This document shows positions 18,087 to 26,589 of a stretch of DNA of 64,000 nucleotides, one piece after another. The DNA lies in the NCBI GenBank assembly GCA_046351455.1, contig JAXLYM010000004.1, forward strand, positions 62,001 to 126,000, given 5' to 3'. How positions within the stretch are numbered: position 1 is the first letter of the stretch; the number at the start of each line of letters is the position of its first letter. The notes beneath the pieces were generated by a model. That model made no database searches. It saw only the letters and a program-made list of their open reading frames with translations, and was not told the DNA's origin. A program made the position numbers and the translations under genes. The stretch comes from JADJRH01 sp046351455. GTDB taxonomy: Bacteria > Myxococcota_A > Polyangia > Polyangiales > Polyangiaceae.

Positions 18087-18173
18087 GTCGAGGCCTGCGC
18101 CCACTCAGCTGCGGACTCCGCGGAGCAAGCTCCGCTCCGCCTCCGCTGAGCAGGCTCCGGCCTCCCAGTGGCG
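18086..18173 (+). repeat. 88-bp direct repeat, copy 2
   Basis: Second copy of the repeat at 17889-17975, with matching first 14 and last 19 or so bases and a diverged centre. It begins where the 40-bp hairpin repeat ends and runs up to just before the oppF stop codon. Confidence 0.75.
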
Positions 18174-18187
18174 CCCCTTGTAAATCC

Positions 18188-19321
18188 TCAAACCTCAGGA
18201 TGCCAACAAGCCACTCGGTGGTGACTGCCCGGTACGATCTCTGCCAGGTTCGGAGTCTCGGTGTCGCATTTGCCCTTCTCGGCGCGGGGGCAGCGCGGCA
18301 CGTAGACGCAGCCCTTCGGCGGGTCCACGGCGCTCGGCGTCTCCGCGGCCAGGTCCGTCACGATCGGGAGGCGCGTCTTTCCGTCGCCTCGGAGCTTCGG
18401 GACCGCGTCGAACAAGGCCCTTGTATACGGGTGGTAGCGCTTCTCGCACACCGCCGATGTCGGGCCCATCTCCACGATGCGGCCCAGGAACATCACCGCG
18501 ACTCGATGGCTCGTGTGCGCCACCACCCGCAGGTCGTGCGAGATGAACAGCATCGAGAGGCCGAGATCGCGCTGCAATCGCAGCAGCAGATTCAATATCT
18601 GGGCTTGAATCGAGACGTCGAGGGCGCTCACCGGCTCGTCGCAGACGAGGAGCTCCGGCTTCACCGCGAGGGCCCGCGCGATGCCGACGCGCTGCTTCTG
18701 GCCGCCGGACAGCTCGTGTGGGAAGCGCGCCATCGTCTCGGGCGGGAGGCCCACCGTCGCGAGCGCCTTCTCGATCGCCGCGTCCATCTCGGCGTCGTCC
18801 TTCACGAGGCGGAAGATGGACAGGCCCTCTGCCACACACTCGCGCACCGTCATTCGAGGGTTCAGCGCCGCCGCGGGATCCTGGAAGATGATCTGCATGC
18901 GGCGGCGCATCGGGCGGAGATCCGCGAGCGACATCCGCGTGATCTCCTTCTCGTCGAACACCACGCGACCGAACGTCGGCTCCGTGAGGCGCAGGATCGC
19001 GCGGGCCAACGTGCTCTTTCCGGAGCCGCTCTCGCCAACGATCCCCAGCGTCTCGCTGCGGCGGAGATAGAAGGAGACGTCCTCCACCGCGTGCAGGAAC
19101 TGGGGCTTTCCGAAGAGGCCTTTTCGGACCGGGAAGACCTTGGAGACGCGCTCCACGATGAGCAGCGGGCGCGCGCGCACGGCCCCGACGATCGCGGGCT
19201 TCGCGGCGCTGGGAGGCGCCTTTTCACCCTCGGCGGGCGGATCGAAGGACAAGGCAGGCGGCCTTTGAGACTTCGGCGGAGGCGCCTCTTCCGCATCCTG
19301 AGAAGGCTTGTCATCGCTCAT
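18188..19321 (-). CDS. oppF: Peptide/nickel-type ABC transporter ATPase, OppF/DppF-like
   Basis: ATP-hydrolysing subunit of an oligopeptide-type importer. A disordered Pro/Ala/Lys N-terminus of about 50 residues precedes the nucleotide-binding domain. Walker A is GESGSGKST, the Q-loop is IIFQDP, the signature is LSGGQKQRV, Walker B is LLVCDEP followed by VSALDVSIQ, and the switch His is in FISHDL. The C-terminal oligopeptide extension with GCVYVPRCPRAEKGKC and a final Cys is present; some relatives bind an iron-sulfur cluster there. The ATG at 19321 overlaps the upstream oppD stop as ATGA, so translation is coupled. No permease or binding protein gene lies in the operon. Confidence 0.93.
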   Translation of the reverse strand: MSDDKPSQDAEEAPPPKSQRPPALSFDPPAEGEKAPPSAAKPAIVGAVRARPLLIVERVSKVFPVRKGLFGKPQFLHAVEDVSFYLRRSETLGIVGESGSGKSTLARAILRLTEPTFGRVVFDEKEITRMSLADLRPMRRRMQIIFQDPAAALNPRMTVRECVAEGLSIFRLVKDDAEMDAAIEKALATVGLPPETMARFPHELSGGQKQRVGIARALAVKPELLVCDEPVSALDVSIQAQILNLLLRLQRDLGLSMLFISHDLRVVAHTSHRVAVMFLGRIVEMGPTSAVCEKRYHPYTRALFDAVPKLRGDGKTRLPIVTDLAAETPSAVDPPKGCVYVPRCPRAEKGKCDTETPNLAEIVPGSHHRVACWHPEV

Positions 19322-20355
19322 GACGATTGGCCCTCTCCGGCAAGGAAACAACGTGTATCCCCACGAGAACGGCCGAGCTGCACGAGCGGCGGCTCCTCGG
19401 TCTCGCAGCGGGCGATCGCGACGTCGCACCTCGGGCGGAAGCGACAACCCGCGGGCGGCGCGCGGAGATCCGGCGGGCTGCCTTCGATCGCCGGGATCAG
19501 CATGCGCGGCGACAAGGCTCCCCTGCCCTGCGAGCGCGCCGTGTCCTCGAGATCGTCCGGCAAGACGCTGCGGAGGAGGGCGCGCGTGTACGGGTGCGAC
19601 GGCTCCGTGAGGAGGCGCGACGCGGGGCCGCGCTCCACGACCTGGCCCGCATAGAGGACCACGATCTCGTCCGAAAGCTCGGCCAGCAAGGCCGGATCGT
19701 GCGCGATCAAGAGGAGGCTCGTGCCCTGCGCGCGCACCAGATCGTGGAAGAGGAGGATGATCTGGCGCTGCGTCACCATGTCGAGCGCGCTCGTGGGCTC
19801 GTCGGCGATCAGGAGCGACGGGGAGCACGCGATCGCGATCGCGATCATCACGCGCTGACGCAGGCCGCCGGAGAGCTCGTGCGGGTAGGCCTCCGCGCGC
19901 TCCTCGGGCTGCGGCACGCCGACGCGGCGGAGCAGCTCGATCGCGCGCGCCTTCGCCTGGCTCCGCGACATGCGCTCGTGCAGGCGGATCGCCTCCACGA
20001 TCTGCGCGCCGACGCGGTACACCGGGTTCAAGGACGCGAGCGGATCCTGGAAGACGAAGCCGATCTTCTTGCCGCGCACCTGCTCCAGCGCGCGCTCGGA
20101 GAGGGTCCGCAGATCGGTGCCGTCGAAGAGGATCTGGCCGGAGGAGATGCGGCTCGCAGGCTCCGGCAAGAGGCGCACGATCGAGAGCGCGGTGACGCTC
20201 TTGCCGCAGCCGGACTCGCCCATCAAGCCGACGACCTTGCCGCGCGGGACGTCGAACGACACGCCCGCGAGGGCCTGCACCACGCCGCCCTCCGTCGCGA
20301 ACTTCACCGAGAGATCACGCACCGCGAGCAGCGGCGCGGAGGCGGCCTCGCTCAC
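19318..20355 (-). CDS. oppD: Peptide/nickel-type ABC transporter ATPase, OppD/DppD-like
   Basis: Partner ATPase to the OppF-like protein. Starts at GTG 20355, which overlaps the upstream stop codon as GTGA. The 345 residues contain Walker A GESGCGKSV, Q-loop FVFQDPLASLNPV, signature LSGGLRQRV, Walker B LLIADEP followed by TSALD, the switch His in LIAHDP, and the C-terminal GCRFRPRCDVAIARC extension of the family. OppD and OppF normally form a heterodimer on two permeases. Here the permeases and substrate-binding protein must be elsewhere, or the pair serves another complex. Longer in-frame extensions overlap the upstream gene and are shadows. Confidence 0.93.
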   Translation of the reverse strand: MSEAASAPLLAVRDLSVKFATEGGVVQALAGVSFDVPRGKVVGLMGESGCGKSVTALSIVRLLPEPASRISSGQILFDGTDLRTLSERALEQVRGKKIGFVFQDPLASLNPVYRVGAQIVEAIRLHERMSRSQAKARAIELLRRVGVPQPEERAEAYPHELSGGLRQRVMIAIAIACSPSLLIADEPTSALDMVTQRQIILLFHDLVRAQGTSLLLIAHDPALLAELSDEIVVLYAGQVVERGPASRLLTEPSHPYTRALLRSVLPDDLEDTARSQGRGALSPRMLIPAIEGSPPDLRAPPAGCRFRPRCDVAIARCETEEPPLVQLGRSRGDTRCFLAGEGQSS

Positions 20356-21014
20356 CGTAGGTAAACCTCGAGGTGCGGCCCCACGCCCTTCGTGAGGCCC
20401 GTCGACGCGAGCACGCCGTTCGGATCGTCCCCGTCGACGAGGAGCGCGAGGCCGTGATCGTCGCTCTCGTGTTTCGCCCACGATTTCACGAGCGGCGTGA
20501 CGTCGAGGCGGATCGGGCCGGCGGGCAGCACGCGCAGACTGCCGGCGGGCTCCGGCAAACCGAGGCGCGGCTGGCGGCCCCACGTGGTGGTCGCGCTCTG
20601 CCACGGCGAGAGGATGCGCGCGATCTCGACGGTGGGCGGCGTCACGGGGAGCGGCGCGCCTTCGACGGGATCGATCACGAAGTACGCGGCCTGGATCTCG
20701 GCGTCCTCGCGCCACGTCGACACGAAGCGCAGCAGCAGCACCGCGCGGCCCGCGCCGGAACGTCCGAGCGACACCGTCTCCGGGAGCGTGTCTTCGCCTC
20801 CTTGCGAAGTGAGGACCGCGAGGTCCGCAGGCAAGAGGACCACGCGCGACGCTTCGATCTTCGCGGGCGCCTGCTTCGAATCGCGGCAGCGGCCCGCGAC
20901 GCACACGCCCGCTGGACACGCGCCGGTGCCCGCGCACGGGCCCTCCGCCGAGGGAGTCGCCGAGCCGCAGCCCACGAGGAGGAGACCGAGCAGCGCGATG
21001 CGGGGGCCGTTCAC
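20352..21014 (-). CDS. Lipoprotein with DNRLRE-like domain
   Basis: A 220-residue exported lipoprotein. The GTG at 21014 overlaps the upstream stop as GTGA. A short leader ends in LLLVGC, followed by a small Cys-rich knot (four Cys in about 20 residues: CAGTGACPAGVC then C). The rest matches the pattern of DNRLRE-type beta domains: a hydrophobic LLLRF strand, SPWQSATTTWG, DVTPLVKSW with DHGLALL, and a final PHLEVYL. Such domains are found in surface and adhesion proteins and may bind carbohydrate or structural partners. Its position inside the operon with ATPases and TPR proteins suggests an envelope complex. Confidence 0.7.
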   Translation of the reverse strand: MNGPRIALLGLLLVGCGSATPSAEGPCAGTGACPAGVCVAGRCRDSKQAPAKIEASRVVLLPADLAVLTSQGGEDTLPETVSLGRSGAGRAVLLLRFVSTWREDAEIQAAYFVIDPVEGAPLPVTPPTVEIARILSPWQSATTTWGRQPRLGLPEPAGSLRVLPAGPIRLDVTPLVKSWAKHESDDHGLALLVDGDDPNGVLASTGLTKGVGPHLEVYLR

Positions 21015-22120
21015 CGGGTGGACGATAGCAACATCGCCCGGATCGCGTCGACGTCTTCGAGCCTCCGGAGGACGGGCTGCAGGCCCTGCTGCGCCTCACC
21101 GAACGCGCCGCCCGCGGCCAGCGCCCGCGCGTGCGGTCCGTCGAGCACGAGGAACGCGTCGCGCATCCCGCCCGGCGACGGGGCGTCGATCACGTCCACG
21201 ATGTGCGCGCGATCCAGGTGCAGCTCCTCGTTGTCCTGCTGGATGAGGACGCGGCGATCCGTGATGAGGTAGCGCGTGTCCGCGAGCGCGCGCGCCGGCT
21301 TCACGATCACGGTGTAGAGGACCATGCCCGCGCCGGCCGCGAGGAGCACGATCGCCAGCGAAACAGCCGTCGCGAGCGCGATGAAGACGCCCGACTCCGG
21401 CGGCACCGAGAGCGCGACCTCCCGCAGCGCGTGCACCGCGTGCTGGCCGACCCAGAGCGACGACGCGCCGAGGCCGAGGCCGATCGCGATCGAGCCGAAC
21501 GCGCGGCCTCCCTGCGGCACCCACGCGCGCCACGTCACCTCCGGGTGGCCCGACCACAAGACACGCTCGCCCTCGTCGAGGCGCTGCGCGAGGAGCCGGT
21601 GCCCGTCCCCCGCGGGCGCCGTCGGCGTGACGCCGCGGATGATCGCCCACACGCGATCCGGCGCGACGAGGCCGTGCAGCACGATCGTGAGGCGCCTCCG
21701 GAGAGCGCCCGTCGGCACCGCGCGCACGAGCTCCAGATCGCCGATGCCGGGCTGCTTCTTGTGCCACCGGATGCGCGCGAAGCTGACGGCGCCGCGATCG
21801 ATGAAGCGGTGGATCCGGCCGCGGCGCACGATGATGTGCTTGTCGGTGATCTTGAATTCGAGGCCGGAGAGCCACCATTTCGGCCCGATCTCCAGCGCGA
21901 GGGCGAGCGTCGCCATCCACGCCGCGAACGCGAGCCGGCCCCCCGTCGGCGCGCCGAGCGCCTTCGCCACCACGACCGCGAACGTCGTCGTGATCGCGGA
22001 GGTGAGCGCGCAGAGGATCGCGCCCGCGCGGTAGAGCGAAGGGATGATGATCGCCTTGGGCTGTCCGGCCCAGAGCACCCGCTCGCCGAACAAAGAGTCG
22101 CGTCTCGCGGGCGGCGTCAT
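21011..22120 (-). CDS. Membrane protein with bacterial PH-like domains
   Basis: A 369-residue inner-membrane protein, ATG at 22120, overlapping the upstream stop as ATGA. It looks like two related halves. Each begins with a GERVLW(A/S)G motif, has a pair of hydrophobic helices, and then a beta-rich stretch with KITDKHIIVRRGR in the first half and YLITDRRVLIQQ in the second. This is the pattern of bacterial PH (YdbT/YdbS-like) proteins, which are membrane-anchored and of poorly known role. A C-terminal part (about 60 residues) is helical. The duplication within one chain is typical of the family. Confidence 0.75.
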   Translation of the reverse strand: MTPPARRDSLFGERVLWAGQPKAIIIPSLYRAGAILCALTSAITTTFAVVVAKALGAPTGGRLAFAAWMATLALALEIGPKWWLSGLEFKITDKHIIVRRGRIHRFIDRGAVSFARIRWHKKQPGIGDLELVRAVPTGALRRRLTIVLHGLVAPDRVWAIIRGVTPTAPAGDGHRLLAQRLDEGERVLWSGHPEVTWRAWVPQGGRAFGSIAIGLGLGASSLWVGQHAVHALREVALSVPPESGVFIALATAVSLAIVLLAAGAGMVLYTVIVKPARALADTRYLITDRRVLIQQDNEELHLDRAHIVDVIDAPSPGGMRDAFLVLDGPHARALAAGGAFGEAQQGLQPVLRRLEDVDAIRAMLLSSTR

Positions 22121-23181
22121 CGCTTGATCGGCTTGTCCGGGGAGAACCTCGGGGCGGCTCCCTTGCGGGCCTCTGCGTCGTACGCCTTGCGCATATGATC
22201 GCGCTCGCGCTTCACCTCGTCGAGCCGCACGCGGGCGAGCGGGATCCAGCGGTCGTCCGCGGGCGCGTCCGCGAGGTACGTCTCCCACTCGAAGACGGCG
22301 CGCTCGTACTGATCGGCGCGCACCGGCCACTCCGTCGAGGATCGCGCGCGGCTCCACGCGCCGAGCGCCCAGTACCAGTGCGAGTCGTGCGCGGGCGAGA
22401 AGAACCAGCTCCCGCTCTGGAGGCCCTTGTCGTGCGGATCGTACGCCCGCGCGAGCTTGATCGAGTCGAGCGCGCCGGGCAGATCGCCGCTGCGATCCAG
22501 CGCGACGCCGAGGCCGAACAGCGTCGTGGGCGCGTACCAGTAGAGCTCCAGCGAGGTCAGCGGCGCGAGCGCCTCGCGGTACCCTTCGATCGCCGCGGTG
22601 ATGTCGCCGGTGGCCATGAGCGCCTCGGCGCGGTTCGCGAGCAGTCGAGATCGCAGGTGCGCGTGCGGCTCGATCTTGAGCGACTCGGTGTACGCGCGGA
22701 TCTCCTCTTCGCGACGGCCCGCGAGCGCGTGCAGGATCGCGAGATCGCCGAGCGCGTCGGCGCGGATCGGCTCCGGCGGGTTGTCCGCGATCAGCTTCGT
22801 GAGGATCTTGAGCGCCTCGTCGTTGGCGCGCGCGTCCCGCAGCACCTCCGCGTAGAGCAGGCGCGCCGCGAAATCCGCCGCGCCCGACGCGACCAGATCG
22901 CCGAGGTGCTGCCGGGCGTCGCGCAGGATCACCGCCGCGAGCGCCTCCGTCTGCGGGCCGCCGCGACTGCGCAGCTCCCGGTACCGCAGCACGGCCTTCT
23001 GCGCGTCGACCATGATCGCGTCGCGCTGGGAGAGGCGCGGATCCCGTGCGCGCGCCCACACCGACGGGCTCGCGTGCGCGGCCTTCGGAGTCGCGACCGC
23101 CGCGATCGTGATCGTCGTCAGCGCGAGCGCCGTCGTCCGGACGATCGCGATGGCTCGGCGGACGTGGGGCCCCGTGGACAT
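22117..23181 (-). CDS. Secreted TPR-repeat protein
   Basis: A 354-residue protein with an N-terminal signal/anchor (about residues 9-35, ending AAHA) and a mature region made of tetratricopeptide-like helix pairs. Examples are AARLLYAEVLRDARANDEAL and LLANRAEALMATGDITAAIEGYREAL. TPR arrays bind partner proteins. Just after the signal it has SPSVWARARDPRL, a motif that recurs in the next upstream gene, so the two are paralogues. The stop overlaps the start of the PH-domain gene, and only 2 nt separate its start from the preceding stop. Part of the six-gene minus-strand operon. Confidence 0.75.
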   Translation of the reverse strand: MSTGPHVRRAIAIVRTTALALTTITIAAVATPKAAHASPSVWARARDPRLSQRDAIMVDAQKAVLRYRELRSRGGPQTEALAAVILRDARQHLGDLVASGAADFAARLLYAEVLRDARANDEALKILTKLIADNPPEPIRADALGDLAILHALAGRREEEIRAYTESLKIEPHAHLRSRLLANRAEALMATGDITAAIEGYREALAPLTSLELYWYAPTTLFGLGVALDRSGDLPGALDSIKLARAYDPHDKGLQSGSWFFSPAHDSHWYWALGAWSRARSSTEWPVRADQYERAVFEWETYLADAPADDRWIPLARVRLDEVKRERDHMRKAYDAEARKGAAPRFSPDKPIKR

Positions 23182-23183
23182 CG

Positions 23184-24212
23184 CTATTTCTTGCCAGGCG
23201 CGGCGGGTTTCGCCACTTGCGGCTTGCCGGCCTTCGCGCCGCCGCCGTGCTTGAGCGCCTCCAGCCGGGCGCGCGCCGCGTTCGCCCACGGGCCTTTTCC
23301 TGCGGGCGTCGCGAGGTAGCTCTCCCACGACTTGATCGCGGCCGCGCGGTCCGACCCTTCGAGCACGAGGGCCTCCAGCGCGATCTTCTCGTTCGGATCC
23401 GACAGATAATCGAGCGACGACTGCCGCACGCGCGCCCCCGTGCGGTGCGCGTCCGCGAGCGCGGCGTCCGCGGCCTCCCGTTCCCCCGCGCGATCCAGCG
23501 CGAGCACCAGCGTCAGCGCGACGTCGTTCGCGAGCAGCGTCGGCGGCCTCTGCTTCGCCTCCCGCAGGTACGCGATCGCCTCGTCCAGCGGGCTCGATTT
23601 GAGCGGATCCTTGTCGGCCTTCGCGGTCCTCTCGTCGGCCTCCGCGGCGAGCGCCGCCATCGACGCGTGCGCCGCTTCGAGCAGGACGCTCACCCGCCGT
23701 TCGGTGGAGCTGATCAGATCCACGCGCGGAACGAGCGCCCGGTACACCGCGAGGGCCTCTGCCTTCTTGCCGGTCTTGCGGAGGACGCGCGCCAGGTCGT
23801 GCATCGTGGCCGGGTCCTCGACGCTGCGCGGATCGAGCTTCTTGGCCGCGAGGAACTGTTTCGCCGCCGTCTCCAGATCGCCCAGGGCCAGCGCCGCGCG
23901 CGCGATCGCGACCTTCGGGGCAGCTTTCCCCGGGAGCGCCTTCTCCGCCTCCAGCGCGGCATTCTTGGACATCTCGGGGTTCGTCGAGAGCTGGGCCCGC
24001 GCGCGCGAGAGCATGTCGCAGTACCGCTGGAGCGTGGGGACCCGCGCCCGCGCCCACACGCTCGGCCCCTGATTGAGCGCGCGGTGCGACGAGCTCATGC
24101 ACTCTTTCGGCCTCCCGGAAGCGGCGGCGGCCGCGGCAAGAGTTGCGGCCGACGTGGCCATGGGCTCGCTGGGAGCGAGCGTGAGCGCGAGGAGCAGTGC
24201 CGAGGGGTTCAC
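23184..24212 (-). CDS. Secreted TPR-repeat protein, first gene of the operon
   Basis: A 342-residue exported helical-repeat protein beginning at GTG 24212. It has a short leader, an early Cys, and GPSVWARARVPTL at about residue 49, matching the motif in the following gene. TPR-like pairs fill the rest (ALGDLETAAKQFLAAKKLDP, then VLRKTGKKAEALAVYRAL). The tail is Lys/Pro/Ala-rich. It is the promoter-proximal gene of the run that ends with oppF, with 65 bp of shared promoter space before the divergent nucleotidase gene. Its role is unknown beyond a probable scaffold function. Confidence 0.72.
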   Translation of the reverse strand: MNPSALLLALTLAPSEPMATSAATLAAAAAASGRPKECMSSSHRALNQGPSVWARARVPTLQRYCDMLSRARAQLSTNPEMSKNAALEAEKALPGKAAPKVAIARAALALGDLETAAKQFLAAKKLDPRSVEDPATMHDLARVLRKTGKKAEALAVYRALVPRVDLISSTERRVSVLLEAAHASMAALAAEADERTAKADKDPLKSSPLDEAIAYLREAKQRPPTLLANDVALTLVLALDRAGEREAADAALADAHRTGARVRQSSLDYLSDPNEKIALEALVLEGSDRAAAIKSWESYLATPAGKGPWANAARARLEALKHGGGAKAGKPQVAKPAAPGKK

Positions 24213-24277
24213 GCGAACGCAACTTTACTTGTTTTCCCTTGAGGTGACATCGCCACCTTTCTAAGGTGCGCGCGTTT

Positions 24278-26578
24278 ATGACGATGCAGCGTTCCTGGGC
24301 CGCGCTGGCGAAGAAAGCGGCGAGCGTCCTCGCAGTGCCGGCGCTCGTGGCGACGGCGATGGCGGCCTCCTCGGCAGGAGGCGGCTGCACCACGAGCGAG
24401 CCGCCCCCGGGGATCAAGGGTCAGGTCCACCTCACCCTCCTCCACACGTCGGACATCCACTCGCGCCTCTTCCCGTACAACCTCCAGATCGGGCAGGTCG
24501 ACTCGGGCCTCGGCCTCGGCGCGTCCGGATCGATCGCGAACGTCGGCGGCGTCGCGCGCATCTCGCACATCATCGGGCGCGAGCGCGCGCGGGCGGAGCG
24601 CGTGCTCCACCTGGACGGCGGCGACTGCTTCCAGGGCGCGCCGATCTTCAACTTCTACTCGGGCGAGGCGGAGGTGCGATCGCTCAGCGCGATGGGCACC
24701 GACGCGATGATCGTGGCGAACCACGAGTTCGATCGCGGCGCGCTCAACCTCGGCCTCCAGCTCCAGAGCTGGGCCGATTACCCGGTCCTCGCGGCGAACT
24801 ACCTGCTCGAGGATCCGTCGCAGCCCGGCGCGTCGCCCCTCGGATCGATCATCCAGCCGTTCACCGTCTTCAACCTCCAGGGGCTGAAGGTCGGCGTGAT
24901 CGGGATGGGCAACCTCTCCAGCATCACCTCGATCTTCGAGGCGCCGAACCGGCTTGGCATCACGCCGCTCAACACGCGCGAGGTGGCGCAGTTCTACGTC
25001 GATCTGCTGCGCCCCGCCGTCGACGTCGTCGTGATGGTGACGCACCTCGGGCTCGAGGTGGACGAGGACATGATCGCGAACACGACCGGCATCGACGTCG
25101 TGCTCGGCGGTCACAACCACATCGTGCTGCAGCCGCCGAAGACGGTGCGCGACTGCTCCGCCAACTACGACGACGCGAAGAAGCAGTACTACATCGAGCT
25201 CGCCTCCGCGGAGGACTCGGCCGGCGCCTTCGGAGAGCCCGGCCCGAAGGTGCGCCGCTACTGCACGCCGCGCGACGTCGTCCTCGCCCACTCCGGCGCC
25301 TTCGCGAAATACGTCGGCCGCCTCGATCTCGTGCTCTCCAACGAGCCGGACGACTTCAAGGACGACCCGAGCCACCCGTACGATTCGCTGAACGGCTTCG
25401 AGGTGCTGACGCACGAATACAAGCTGTTCCCTGTCACCGAGAAAGAGCCCGAGGACCCGATCGTCAAGCAGACGCTGGAGCCTTATGGCCAGGGCCTCGA
25501 CGCGCTCGCGAACCTCGATCTCTTGGTCGGATATGCCCTCGACGGGTCGAAGCGCAACTCCTCCACCGGCGGCGACTCCCCCCTCGGCAACATGATCGCG
25601 ACGGCCGCGTGGCTGCGGCTCGGCATTCAGACCGATTTCGCGCTCACGAACACGACGGGTATCCGCGCGGATCTGGTGCCGGGGCCGGTCACCGTCGAGC
25701 AGATGTTCAACATCTTCCCCTTCGACAACTCGATCACGAAGATGCAGCTCTCCGGCGTCGAGGTGCAGGAGCTCTTCGATTTCGCGGCGCGCCGCTCGTC
25801 CGGCCGCGGGTGCGTGTCGCAGGTGCAGATCGCGGGCGCCCGCATCGTCACCGACTGCGCGAAGCAGGACCCGGCGGAGACCCGGCCCGGCGTCGCGACC
25901 AACATCTATATCGGCGTCTCCGACAAGTCGTGCTCTTCCGACAAGGACTGCGGCGGGAGCTTCGGCGCGTGCGACGTCGAGAACACGAAGCGCTGCTGGA
26001 CTCCCATCCTCCCGACGGCCAGCTACGAGCTCGCGACCTCCAACTACCTCGCGGCCGGCGGCAGCGGCTTCCGCGTCCTGCAGCGCAACACGACCCAGTT
26101 CGACACCGGCATTCAGCAGCGCGACGCGCTCATCGACTACATCCGCGCGGGCGCTCCGTGCGGCTCCGACGCGGACGGCAAGCTCACCGCGTGCACGACG
26201 GACGCGGACTGCGCGGGCCTCTCCGCGACGAACGGCGGCGACTTCGTGTGTGCCTGTTCGGAGTCGACCATCGACTGCTCGGCCAACCCGGAGGAGTGCA
26301 CCTCCACGGCCGTGCAGAAGGCGGCCGGCGCGGTCTGCAAGACGGACCCGAAGACCTCGTGTGGAGCGGGCCAGTGCGTCCTCGCCAAATGCCGTGACGA
26401 CGTCGCGGAATTCCAGCGCCAGACGTGCGAGGCGGCCCCGACCGCGGGCGTGAAGAAGGAGTGCGAGGCCTCGCTCGCCCCGTGCGCGGCGGCCGGCGAA
26501 CAGTGCAAGTTCCTCTCGTGCGTGGACCGGCGGCTCGGCAACTTCTCCGACGGTCGCCTCAAGATGGTGGGTCAGTGA
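24278..26578 (+). CDS. UshA-like 5'-nucleotidase lipoprotein with Cys-rich tail
   Basis: A predicted surface metallophosphatase that releases phosphate from nucleotides or sugar nucleotides. The leader ends with GGGC, so it is likely a lipoprotein. Calcineurin-like motifs follow: HTSDIHSRLFPY, HLDGGDCFQG, ANHEFDRG, VMVTHLG and GGHNH, all with metal ligands in place. The C-terminal nucleotidase domain has NTTGIRADL and FPFDNSITKM, which bind the nucleoside. After that come about 200 residues with more than 20 Cys, absent from standard UshA. ATG 24278 is preferred over the GTG at 24266. It is followed 11 nt later by a lipoprotein gene and then an outer-membrane protein gene, which suggests one scavenging unit. 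Confidence 0.88.
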   Translation: MTMQRSWAALAKKAASVLAVPALVATAMAASSAGGGCTTSEPPPGIKGQVHLTLLHTSDIHSRLFPYNLQIGQVDSGLGLGASGSIANVGGVARISHIIGRERARAERVLHLDGGDCFQGAPIFNFYSGEAEVRSLSAMGTDAMIVANHEFDRGALNLGLQLQSWADYPVLAANYLLEDPSQPGASPLGSIIQPFTVFNLQGLKVGVIGMGNLSSITSIFEAPNRLGITPLNTREVAQFYVDLLRPAVDVVVMVTHLGLEVDEDMIANTTGIDVVLGGHNHIVLQPPKTVRDCSANYDDAKKQYYIELASAEDSAGAFGEPGPKVRRYCTPRDVVLAHSGAFAKYVGRLDLVLSNEPDDFKDDPSHPYDSLNGFEVLTHEYKLFPVTEKEPEDPIVKQTLEPYGQGLDALANLDLLVGYALDGSKRNSSTGGDSPLGNMIATAAWLRLGIQTDFALTNTTGIRADLVPGPVTVEQMFNIFPFDNSITKMQLSGVEVQELFDFAARRSSGRGCVSQVQIAGARIVTDCAKQDPAETRPGVATNIYIGVSDKSCSSDKDCGGSFGACDVENTKRCWTPILPTASYELATSNYLAAGGSGFRVLQRNTTQFDTGIQQRDALIDYIRAGAPCGSDADGKLTACTTDADCAGLSATNGGDFVCACSESTIDCSANPEECTSTAVQKAAGAVCKTDPKTSCGAGQCVLAKCRDDVAEFQRQTCEAAPTAGVKKECEASLAPCAAAGEQCKFLSCVDRRLGNFSDGRLKMVGQ

Positions 26579-26589
26579 GGAGCGCACCG

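Larger units (their letters stand above)
17692..18187. repeat. Non-coding, repeat-rich spacer
   Basis: About 500 bp without a believable gene. It holds a 14-bp perfect inverted repeat (GTGGGACCGCGCAC at 17770-17783, complement at 17984-17997), two copies of an 87-88 bp direct repeat (17889-17975 and 18086-18173), and one copy of a 40-bp hairpin repeat (18047-18086) that recurs near 37.9 kb. Many short GGAGC/GCTCC dyads sit inside the long repeats. It looks like nested small mobile or repeat elements. Confidence 0.7.

Noticed and set aside
17661..18104. 147-residue minus-strand frame in the repeat region
   Set aside because: It runs through the direct repeats and the 40-bp hairpin and has no motif, so it is a by-product of the repeats.
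23059..24417. Fused minus-strand frames linking the TPR and PH genes into larger proteins
   Set aside because: The long frames extend upstream of the real starts in a different reading frame from the upstream gene. The 4-nt start/stop overlaps explain them better.
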